A stretch of DNA of 64,000 nucleotides, taken from contig CAKRNG010000006.1 of the NCBI GenBank assembly GCA_934370925.1, positions 1 through 64,000 on the forward strand. Reading direction: 5' to 3'. The position numbers and the translations under genes were made by a program. The notes beneath the pieces were generated by a model. The model ran no database searches, had not been told where the DNA came from, and saw nothing but the letters and a program-made list of their open reading frames with translations. This DNA comes from an uncultured Lacticaseibacillus sp. (GTDB lineage: Bacteria; Bacillota; Bacilli; Lactobacillales; Lactobacillaceae). Position 1 is the first letter of the stretch, and each line of letters opens with the position of its first letter. Positions 54,282-62,847 of the stretch are shown one piece after another.

Positions 54282-54442
54282 GAGGCTGCGCCAGAAGACG
54301 GTTTGGCCCCGGTATACAAAGCAGGCCTGGTGGAAATCCCGAACTTAGGATTTCTACCAGGCCTGCTTTGTATGTTAGGGGGCAGTCTTCTGGCGCGCGA
54401 CTGGATGTAACGTTCGTGTGCTTTGGACTTATGGCGCACCCC
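54282..54442 (+). repeat. Repeat family G, copy 7
   Basis: Complete G element on the plus strand. The inner stem has AAAGCAGGCCTGG paired with CCAGGCCTGCTTT; two positions differ from the consensus on both arms so that pairing is kept. Lies upstream of the K+ channel gene. Confidence 0.92.
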
Positions 54443-54585
54443 CTATTCCGTTTGCGTTTACCCGCTTTTCTACCAGCTGCTTCACGTTGGTAATCGTAAG
54501 CCTTTTTTACGATTATTGGGGGTGACAAAGTGTGGCTAAATGGTCTAACTTATAGGGCGGAATTAAAACTTTGGGGTGAGCCAAA

Positions 54586-55335
54586 ATGAATACTAAACTT
54601 GAACGTTTCTTTCGTATTTATAATGCAACGTTGACCCTCGTCTCGGTTGTGGCGCTGGTCGTCGTTATTTTGGATTGGTGTCATCTAATTCACCTCGATT
54701 ACACGTTGGGAAAAGTCGTTATTTCCCTATTGCTTCTCATCTTTGCCAGCGACTACCTGTTGCGCCTCATCATGGCACACGGAAAAGCGCGGATGCTGGC
54801 CAGTAACACGTTTCGCCTGTCCGCACTCGTGCCCACCGACAGCGTCATGTCGCCAGAACATTTGCGCCACGTTGTTCAAAGTGCGCGAACAGTTCGGGAA
54901 TCGGTAACCACACGCTTCAAAAACGCCACGCAGCATTTTCGCCACCGACTCATGCGCTTCTTGCGTGGTGGTGGGCTGATTTACTACCTTGGCCTCTCAG
55001 CTGGACTCATCCTCATCGCGTCCGTTATCTACGCTTACGCGGAACACACCGATTTTGCGAACGGCCTCTGGTGGGCCATCGTGACAGCAACCACCGTGGG
55101 GTATGGCGATATCGCCCCCCACACCCTGCTTGGCCGCATCGTCGCCGTCATCCTGATGTTCACCGGGATTGGGTTAATTGGTACGCTGACCAGTTCCATC
55201 ACGGCCTACTTCACCGCCACCCCAACCACCGTTTCAACACCCGCCGACGAATTGCTGAAATATCACAAACTGCAACAAGATGGCGTCATCACGAAGAAAG
55301 AACTCCTGACGCAGAAGAACCGGTTGCTACATTAA
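54586..55335 (+). CDS. Two-pore-type K+ channel subunit with C-terminal SHOCT-like helix pair
   Basis: A 249-residue ion channel: membrane segments at about 11-31, 38-62, 127-150 and 178-203, with the pore helix and the K+ selectivity filter TTVGYGD (about 168-174) between the last two. The C-terminal tail (ADELLKYHKLQQDGVITKKELLTQKNRLL) matches the SHOCT oligomerisation motif. K+ selectivity is well supported; gating is unknown. ATG 54586 with GGGGTGA upstream. Confidence 0.9.
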   Translation: MNTKLERFFRIYNATLTLVSVVALVVVILDWCHLIHLDYTLGKVVISLLLLIFASDYLLRLIMAHGKARMLASNTFRLSALVPTDSVMSPEHLRHVVQSARTVRESVTTRFKNATQHFRHRLMRFLRGGGLIYYLGLSAGLILIASVIYAYAEHTDFANGLWWAIVTATTVGYGDIAPHTLLGRIVAVILMFTGIGLIGTLTSSITAYFTATPTTVSTPADELLKYHKLQQDGVITKKELLTQKNRLLH

Positions 55336-55355
55336 TTTGAATCACTCACTAACAG

Positions 55356-55408
55356 AACACCGTCCCCGTGATTATCCACAAATGGATTTTGACAGGGGGC
55401 GGTGTTTT
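55356..55408 (+). terminator. Terminator of the channel gene
   Basis: Stem AACACCG-CCCC/GGGG-CGGTGTT with a long loop, followed by TTCC. Confidence 0.55.
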
Positions 55409-55698
55409 CCTTATCGGGCACATCATTGTCGTGAACATGATGAAACATTAACAACCAATCTGCCTATATTAACCGCACATCGTCATAATCAAGAGAAATA
55501 ATCCGCGTCAGGTCACGCTTTGCCGTGACACTTTCTTTTCAATTTGCTTATTTGCAACTAAGAATTACGCGTGCAGCTGCTCATTTGGTTTCCAGCAAGC
55601 ATTTTTCCCTAATTCAAAGGGACCAAACACAGATTGTTCATGCTGTTCACTTCCAGCAAAATAACCGACGCTGCGAACCAAAAGCCCACCCTTTTAGT

Positions 55699-55712
55699 TA
55701 AAAGCGTTTACT
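55699..55712. promoter_or_regulatory. cre-like / LacI-type operator 1
   Basis: TAAAAGCGTTTACT matches the CcpA cre consensus (TGWAARCGYTWWCA type) at most positions. It lies about 235 bp upstream of the GH35 gene. Confidence 0.5.
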
Positions 55713-55944
55713 AAAGTGAACAGCTATAAATAAATAAATGGGCCCTTTTTGCAAATTCCTTCACCACTAAATTACCCGTTCCTGCTTACATTCTAATGTA
55801 TGTAACTACTCACGTTTTTTAATTCAGCTCCGTGTCAAAACGTAAAAGTAAGCGTTTTACAAAGCGAGTATTTCACCCCATCATCCATTTGTCGCAATCA
55901 TTTCATTCGACACCACACTTTGTTTCTTTTGGAGGAGGAGCATT
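55713..55944 (+). other. Promoter region of the GH35 gene
   Basis: AT-rich leader between the two operators and the gene. No ORF. GGAGGAGGAG at 55931-55940 is the ribosome site for the TTG start at 55945. Confidence 0.4.
55847..55861. promoter_or_regulatory. cre-like / LacI-type operator 2
   Basis: AGTAAGCGTTTTACA, a second cre-like half-palindrome about 85 bp upstream of the GH35 gene. Confidence 0.5.
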
Positions 55945-58900
55945 TTGAAATTCAAACACGCAATAGGCATTTCCTTGTGTGGCTTTGTTCTGTCCGTTGG
56001 GTTAATGATGGGTACGCAACACGGCACACAAGTGGTTTCTGCCGATGGGACTGAGGTTTCGGCCGGCCAATCATTGAAAGTGAGTTACGATCACTACTCA
56101 CTTATGGTGAACGGCGAACGGCAATTCATTTATTCTGGGGAATTTGATTACTGGCGCCTACCAAGTCCTTCGATGTGGAAGGATGTGTTGCAGAAGATGA
56201 AGGCGGCTGGCTTCAATGCGGTCACCATCTACTTCAACTGGGGCTACCACTCCGCGAAGGAAGGCCAGTATGATTTCAGTGGGATTCGTGACGTTGATAA
56301 GTTGCTCGACATGGCACAAGATGTTGGGCTGTACGTCATCGCCCGCCCTGGCCCCTACATCAACGCGGAAACCGACGCGGGTGGGTATCCCGATTGGATT
56401 TTAACCGATAAGGGGAAGGCGCGGACATCCGACGCTGAATACACCAAGCAATACATGGAGTGGTTTGACCACATCAATCCAATTATTAAGCGTCATCAGA
56501 TTACGTATGGTGGCAATATCATTTTGTATCAGGTCAAAATGAATATACTGGGACCGACGCCAAGTACATGACCGACATCGAGAAGAAGGTCAAGGCGGAT
56601 GGCATCAACGTCCCAACCTTCCACAACGACAAGAGTGCGCCAAACGGTTTGTGGGCGGAAGGAAAAAAGGGCGCGCCAAACATGTACGCCTTCGACCTAT
56701 ACACGAAAATTAAGAACATGCCGACCAACATCGCGGACCCCCGGCAGTTCGCGGACAAGAGCCCTATCTTCCTGGGTGAATTAGGAAACGGCTGGTTCGA
56801 TCAGTGGGCACATGATAGCTACGACCAGATTAAGACCAAATACGGGGTTGAATACAACAACATTCTGAACCGCACCGTCATCGGTCAAGGCGCAACACTG
56901 TTGAGCTTCTACATGGGGTACGGTGGGACGAGCTGGGGATATCTGCCTTGCCCTTACGTCTACACGTCCTATGATTACGCCGCCATGATTAGCGAAAACC
57001 GGACGTTGTGGGCGAAGTATGGCGCCCAAAAACGGCTGGCATACATGGCCACCAGCGTTGCGCCACTTGCACAAACAGATTTGAAGTCCAGCGATGTCTT
57101 GAGCAGTAACAAGACGATTCACGTGGACCAGCTTGAGAACCCCACCACGCAGACGCAATTCTATGCTGTCCGCCACGATCAGGGGGACAGCACGACGAAC
57201 GATTTAGCCACAGTTGACATCAAGAGCGCTGATGGCGACTTTAGCGCACCGGTTCGGCTGAAGGGACAGGAAGCAAAACTTCTGACGGCCAACTACAGCT
57301 TTGGTCACCAACATCTTGTTTACGCCACAACTGAAGTGATGACCCAGTATTCCAAGAAGAACACCGATACTACGGTCCTCTATTCACCAAAGGGCGAGAA
57401 AAACGAAACGGTCTTCAAATACGAAACCAAACCAAAAGTGAAGGTCATTTCTGGGCAGGTTAAACATACTTGGGATGAAGCGACGGGCAACTTGAAGCTG
57501 ACCAACAAGTATAAAGGCGTGGCGCGGGTGCAAATCTCCGCAAACGGGTACACATTTAACCTCATTCTGACGACCGACAAGGAAGCCGATACGTTCTGGA
57601 AGCAGGACACAAGCAAGGGAACCGTCATGGAAAGTGGTCCTTACCTTGTTCGCACCGCCAAGATGAACGGCACGACGCTCAACCTGACGGGGGACACAAA
57701 GGGCGTCACCCCACTCACCATCTACGCACCAAGCAAGTTGACCAAGGTCACTTGGAACGGTAAGGAAGTCTCAGTGTTGCACAACAAGGGCGTTTACACC
57801 GCACAATTGGGCGTCAAGAAGCCAAAAGTGACGCTGCCTAAGCTGACGAACTGGAAGTATAAGGCGGCCTCACCAGAAACAGCCCTGAAGTTCGATGACA
57901 GCAAGTGGACGGTCGCTGATCACAAGACGACCAACAGCAACACCAAGATGGACTCATCCCCCGTCCTCTTCGCTGACGACTACGGTTTCCACCACGGGAA
58001 TGTCTGGTTCCGGGGCCACTTCAAAGCAACGGGGTCAGAAACCGGCATTACGCTGAACGGACAAAGCGCCAACACAGGTTACGGTGCCTATTCCGTCTGG
58101 CTGAACGGCCACTTCTTGGGCAGTTCGGACGGCAAATATGACTTCACTTTCCCTAAGAACGTACTGAAAAAGGGTGAGGATAACGTCCTCTCCGTCCTCG
58201 TCGCCAACATGGGCCACGAACAAGATTCCGACAGCACGGACACCCAGAAGCACGCCCGTGGTCTGAGTCAGGCCACCCTGCTTGGCTCCGACGCCACAAT
58301 GAACTGGCGCATTCAGGGGAACGCTGGCGGCGAATCCATCAAGGACACCACGCGTGGTGCCTACAACTACGGCGGTCTGATTGGGGAACGCAATGGTTGG
58401 ACGCTACCAGGATTCAAGGATGACACTTGGCAGGACGTTACCCTCCCACACGCCGTCAATAAGGCTGGCGTGAGTTGGTACCGCACCACCGCAAAATTGA
58501 ACTTGCCAAAGGGGTATGACGTTCCGGTTAGCCTTCTCTTTAAGGGCAACGCAACGTACAAGTACCGTGCATTCATCTATGTGAACGGTTGGCTTGTGGG
58601 GCAATACATCAACGACCTCGGCCCACAGCACCGCTTCGTTCTGCCAAGTGGTATTTTGAAGGCAAACGGTGAAAATACGATTTCCATCGGTGTCTGGGGG
58701 CTCAACGATGACGGTGCACGTCTAGGCGATGTCTCCCTAGTCGCAGACGATGTGATTCAGGGCGGTGTCTCCGTTCAGAATGTGGCCAGCCCAACGTACA
58801 CCGATTTGTACGGGAAGCAGACCAAACAAACGGACACAACGGACCAGACTGAGACAACCACATCTGGCGCAGACCAAACTGATTCAAAGACGGACACAGA

Positions 58901-59639
58901 TACGAACACGAAGACACCAACGACCAAACCACAAGGAAACGCCATCACAAATGGCAAGTACTACACCATCACGACAAAGAATTATGCCATCTGGTCTAGC
59001 TTCAGTTTCAAGGAGAAGAAGGCCGTTTCCACAGACCAGTTGAACGAAACATTCCTCGTAAAGGTTGACTACAAGCACGAAAATGGGTCGACCTACCTCT
59101 CCCTCTATGATCAATCCGGCAAGTGGCTGGGTTACATCAACGCCAAGGCCACGCAGCAAGCCAAGGGACAACAAGGCGTCGGGATTGCATCAGACACCTA
59201 CGTAACGGTCGCAAAGGACAGTTACAACTTATGGGGCGACTTCAACTGGACAAGCAAACGTCACCGCAGCAAGGAATTCTTACAAGAGACCCTACACGTC
59301 AAGCGTATCTACCGTCACTTCAACGGATCGACTTACCTTTCGCTCTATGACGCAAAGGATAACTGGTTGGGCTACATTAACGCAAACGGCACTCAGCAAG
59401 CCAAGGGGCAACAAGGGTACGGACTTGCCGTTAATCAAAAGGCGACCATCACCAAGTCAACCTACACCATCTGGGGCAACTTCGACTGGTCCAGCAAGCG
59501 CCACAGTAGCGCCAGTTACGTGAAACAGACACTACACGTCAAGCGCATTTATCAGCACTTTAACGGATCAACCTACTTGTCACTCTACGACGCAAAGGAT
59601 AACTGGATTGGCTACGTGAACGCAAACGCAACTAAATAG
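55945..59639 (+). pseudogene. Secreted GH35 beta-galactosidase with GW repeats, one frameshift
   Basis: Would be a 1,231-residue surface enzyme: signal peptide (1-33, VVSA cleavage), GH35 catalytic domain (about 45-370), beta-sandwich domains, a Thr/Asp/Lys linker, and three GW-type repeats of 72-80 residues at the end (GSTYLSLYDAKDNWLGYINA) that bind wall polymers. A single missing G at 56535/56536 breaks the frame inside the acid/base motif: the DNA reads GTCAAAATGAATAT where GTCGAAAATGAATAT (VENEY) is expected. The nucleophile Glu is in FLGELGNGW (56778). Start is TTG 55945. Either a pseudogene, a phase-variable gene or a sequencing error. Confidence 0.9.
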
Positions 59640-59649
59640 TTAAATGAAC

Positions 59650-59762
59650 AACAGAAGACTGTCCCCTCACATACAAGGCAGGCCCGACAGAAATCCTAAG
59701 TTCGGGATTTCCGCCGGGCCTGCCTTGTATACCGGGGCCAAACCGTCTTCTGGCGCAGCCTC
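59650..59762 (-). repeat. Repeat family G, copy 8 (leader missing)
   Basis: Hairpin part and right end of G; the leader and the outer GCGCC of the left arm are absent. On the minus strand it starts 11 nt after the helicase stop codon, between two convergent genes. Confidence 0.88.
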
Positions 59763-59773
59763 AATTCGTCGGG

Positions 59774-61132
59774 TTAAGCTTTGTTCAAACCCTTCCCCTT
59801 GTTCTTCCGCTTGGCAGCACGCAATTCAGCACGCTTTTCGACGCGACGGTTGAACCATTCTTCCTTCGCGATGGCCTTCTTGACCTTCTTCTTGTAACCA
59901 GGCTTCTTCTTCTTCTTTTCCTTCTGCAACATCCCGTACATCGTCTGGGACAGCTTGTTGGACTGCTTCTCCCGGTTCTGACGGCGGTTGTGTTCGTGCG
60001 TATCCACGATTTCACCGTTCTTGATGGCCTTAGGAGCGAAGTGAATGCCCATGCTTTCAAGTTCCGCTATCTTGTTTTCTTCACCAGGTGCGTAAAGGGT
60101 GATGGCCGTTCCGCTCATGCCATTCCGCCCTGTCCGGCCCACACGGTGAATGAAGAATTCGTTGTCCGTTGGGATTTCGGCGTTGATGACGTGGGAAACC
60201 CCGTTGATGTCAATCCCACGCGCAGCCAAGTCCGTGGCAACTACGTACTGGAAGCGGCCGGCCGCAACATCCTTCATCACACGTTTCCGTTCACGTGGTG
60301 GAATGTCCCCGTGGATTTTGGCAACTTCAAGACCCTGCTGCGTGAGATACGCGTGCAACTTGTCGACGGCGCCCTTCGTGTTGGCAAAAATCAACACGAG
60401 GTATGGCTGACCAATCGTCAAGAGCTTGTAGATGATTTCGTTGGTATCGCGGCCTTTCTTGGCAACCAACCAGTTATCCACCGTGTCCGCAATGACGGTC
60501 TTTGGCTTGAGCTCAATCACGAGCGGGTTGTGCATGTACTTCTTCAAGAATGGCTGCAACTTCTGGGGAATCGTGGCGGAAAACACCATCATCTGAAGTT
60601 CAGAAGGGAACGTGCTGGCAATCTTGTCCACCGTGTCCAAGAAGCCCATGTCGAGCGTCATGTCGGCTTCATCGACCACGAACGTCTTGACAGTGTAGCC
60701 GGTGAGGGCGCCATCTTGTACGAGGTCCCGAATCCGGCCGGGCGTCCCAATTGCAAGGTGCACGGACTTACCGGTTAGCTTCTTTTCTTGCTTCTGACGG
60801 TCAGTCCCCCCCACGTAACGACCGACGCGGATATCGGGGATGTCCTTGAGCAATTCCTGAGCTGTCTTGTAAATCTGCGTGGCCAGTTCACGACTGGGTG
60901 CCGTGATAACTGCCTGCAACGTGTCATTTTCCCGGTCAATCCGGCTCAAAATTGGCAACAGAAAGGCAAGCGTCTTCCCGGAACCGGTCTGGGACTGCCC
61001 AATGATGGACTGCCCCTTCAGCGCCTTGGGAATGACCTGCGTCTGGATGGGTGTCGGGGTTACAAACTTGTTTGCGGCAAGCGCTGCAAGCAAGTCTGGT
61101 TTGAGGTTGTACTGGTTAAACTGGTTATCCAT
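59774..61132 (-). CDS. cshB: DEAD-box RNA helicase (CshB-like)
   Basis: An ATP-dependent RNA helicase of 452 residues: Q motif, Walker A QSQTGSGKT, DEAD box, SAT, and HRVGRTGR. The C-terminal extension is very basic (KKKKKPGYKKKVKKA), typical of CshB-type enzymes active in ribosome assembly or cold. The start ATG 61132 lies 5 nt after the nrnA stop with AAGTGAG between, so translation is coupled. The choice of CshB over related paralogues is from size and tail. Confidence 0.9.
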   Translation of the reverse strand: MDNQFNQYNLKPDLLAALAANKFVTPTPIQTQVIPKALKGQSIIGQSQTGSGKTLAFLLPILSRIDRENDTLQAVITAPSRELATQIYKTAQELLKDIPDIRVGRYVGGTDRQKQEKKLTGKSVHLAIGTPGRIRDLVQDGALTGYTVKTFVVDEADMTLDMGFLDTVDKIASTFPSELQMMVFSATIPQKLQPFLKKYMHNPLVIELKPKTVIADTVDNWLVAKKGRDTNEIIYKLLTIGQPYLVLIFANTKGAVDKLHAYLTQQGLEVAKIHGDIPPRERKRVMKDVAAGRFQYVVATDLAARGIDINGVSHVINAEIPTDNEFFIHRVGRTGRNGMSGTAITLYAPGEENKIAELESMGIHFAPKAIKNGEIVDTHEHNRRQNREKQSNKLSQTMYGMLQKEKKKKKPGYKKKVKKAIAKEEWFNRRVEKRAELRAAKRKNKGKGLNKA

Positions 61133-61137
61133 GAATC

Positions 61138-62085
61138 TCACTTTCCGGCACTGGCGAGCAGTGCGTCTAATTCGTTAACAATTGCGTTGATTTCGTCTTC
61201 GTCAGCCGCCTTTGCCCCACTCGCAAGGGCGTGACCACCACCATCATGGTTCTTCGCGATGCCTTCAATCACAGCCCCCTTAGAACGCAGGCTCACACGG
61301 AATGTACCATCTTCTTGTTCCGTGAACATGGCCCAAGCGCGAACCTCATGCAGACGGCCGGCCGTGCCCACCGCTGCCTGGTACTGGTCACTGGCAACAC
61401 CGAGTCGCTTCAAATCACTTTGACGCAGGATGTAAAAGCCCGCACCATGTGGCGTGATTTCAAGCTGATCCATTGCAAAGGCCTGCAACTTGGCCTGCTC
61501 AAGCGTGACTTCATTCATCTTCTGGTTGATGAGGCTGGCGTCAAACCCGAACCCAAAGAGCTGGGCAACGAGTTCGAGCGTGTGGGCCGTCGTGTTGTTG
61601 TACATGAAACGACCTGTATCCCCAACAATGCCGGCGTAGAACATCTTCGCCGCGCGCACATTCATCTTGAGCTGACCGTTGCTGGCGTTGATGAGATCAA
61701 TCAGCACTTCACTACAACTGGATGCTTCAGGGCAAACCAACTGGATGTCCCCATACGCATCATCATTTGGGTGGTGGTCAATCTTGATGAGCTGCTTCCC
61801 GTTCATGTAGCGGTCATCATCAATCCGGGGCGTGTTCGCGGTATCAGTCACGATGACGAGGGCATCTTCATACCGTGCATCAGGGATTTCCTGCATGGTT
61901 GCGAGCCAGCTGAGGCTTGGGGTGGATTCCCCCACCACGTAGACGGCCTTATCGGGGTAACTGTTCCGGATTGTTTCGGCGAGGCCCATTTGGGAGCCAT
62001 ATGCATCGGGATCGGGACGTTGGTGACGGTGAATGATGATTGTATCATTCTGGGCAATTGCCTGCAAAATTCCTTCTACTGCCAT
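61138..62085 (-). CDS. nrnA: NrnA-family oligoribonuclease / pAp phosphatase (DHH)
   Basis: A DHH-DHHA1 phosphoesterase of 315 residues. Metal motifs: HRHQRPDPDAYGSQ (about 19-32), DTANTPRI, the DHH motif IDHHPND and the C-terminal GGGHALASGA. In Bacillus NrnA degrades nano-RNA and dephosphorylates pAp. I start at ATG 62085 (AAAGGAA upstream); the ATG at 62103 lies on the wrong side of that site. Next to the ytoI-type gene as in Bacillus. Confidence 0.95.
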   Translation of the reverse strand: MAVEGILQAIAQNDTIIIHRHQRPDPDAYGSQMGLAETIRNSYPDKAVYVVGESTPSLSWLATMQEIPDARYEDALVIVTDTANTPRIDDDRYMNGKQLIKIDHHPNDDAYGDIQLVCPEASSCSEVLIDLINASNGQLKMNVRAAKMFYAGIVGDTGRFMYNNTTAHTLELVAQLFGFGFDASLINQKMNEVTLEQAKLQAFAMDQLEITPHGAGFYILRQSDLKRLGVASDQYQAAVGTAGRLHEVRAWAMFTEQEDGTFRVSLRSKGAVIEGIAKNHDGGGHALASGAKAADEDEINAIVNELDALLASAGK

Positions 62086-62109
62086 TTTCAAATTTCCTTT
62101 CATTCAGGA

Positions 62110-62545
62110 CCAAGGCGGGTGGTGCTGGTGGTTTCCGTTACGGGTTTATGGGGGGCGGAACGTTGCGTGGGCAAGGCCGGGGTGTCTTGGCGGTCTTCGC
62201 TTCGGGCTTAGGGGGCCGGAACGTGGTGTGGCCGCCTCCAGCCGCTGACGCGTCTTCCGGCTAGATTGGAAGCCTCGGGTCGCGTTGCTCCCGCGAGTCT
62301 CCCAATCTGCCAGTCTGACCAAAACCCGGTCAGACTTCCACCACTTGGCCCCCACGCCCTACACTACGACCGCCAAGACACCCCTACATACTCCCTTTCA
62401 ACTTAAATCCATCATCAAACCACTACAACCACCCAGCCTCACATAGACTAGGTGTACAAATAATCTTCTCTTTTTTAAGGATAAACCCTTTTTAGACTTG
62501 GCATTCGCGGCTTCGTTTGCTCACGACAACTAAACTGACTGATAA
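62110..62545 (+). repeat. Repeat family B, copy 3
   Basis: Same module order as copy 1, with the doubled GGGGGCCGGAACGTGGTGTG modules and the GCCAGTCTGACC/GGTCAGACTTCC stem. The end hairpin has lost its second arm (about 22 bp). It runs directly into C copy 2. Confidence 0.85.
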
Positions 62546-62569
62546 CGACATCACTATCAACCATGGTCA

Positions 62570-62820
62570 CCCCCAATGCGACAGCGAGGGGCCCCACAGA
62601 TGAGCGATGACACACGGCGAATACAGGTCAACAGTGCGGACGACTAGCCCCTTAGCTCATTGCGGGGAACCCGCAATGAGAAGCGTGTCCACTGAGGAGT
62701 AGCGCACGGGGGAAAAGGTTGGTAACACCATCCGCGATATCGAGGAAGGGCCGATCAACCGAAGTCACAAAGCAAGAGGAGGCAGCGCCCCCGAAGCGAT
62801 AGCGAGGGAACCCCGTCGCC
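62570..62820 (+). repeat. Repeat family C, copy 2
   Basis: Direct copy of C copy 1 with scattered substitutions (shared cores ACACACGGCGAATACAGGTC, CATTGCGGGGAACCCGCAAT and GGTTGGTAACACCATCCGCG). It ends about 28 bp before the ytoI-type gene's stop codon. Confidence 0.85.
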
Positions 62821-62847
62821 AGCCAACCTCCCGAGCGAGCACAAAGG

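Noticed and set aside
55945-56571. The 208-residue frame as a separate complete gene
   Set aside because: It is the N-terminal part of one GH35 protein; its last 11 residues are out-of-frame and the join with the next frame is exact after adding one base.
20043-59762. G repeats as a CRISPR array or as CRISPR repeats
   Set aside because: Copies are kilobases apart with genes between, are long hairpins, and there are no spacers and no cas genes.
53620-62820. Repeat C as an rRNA fragment
   Set aside because: I could match no conserved rRNA segment to it; only loose likeness in G+C-rich motifs.
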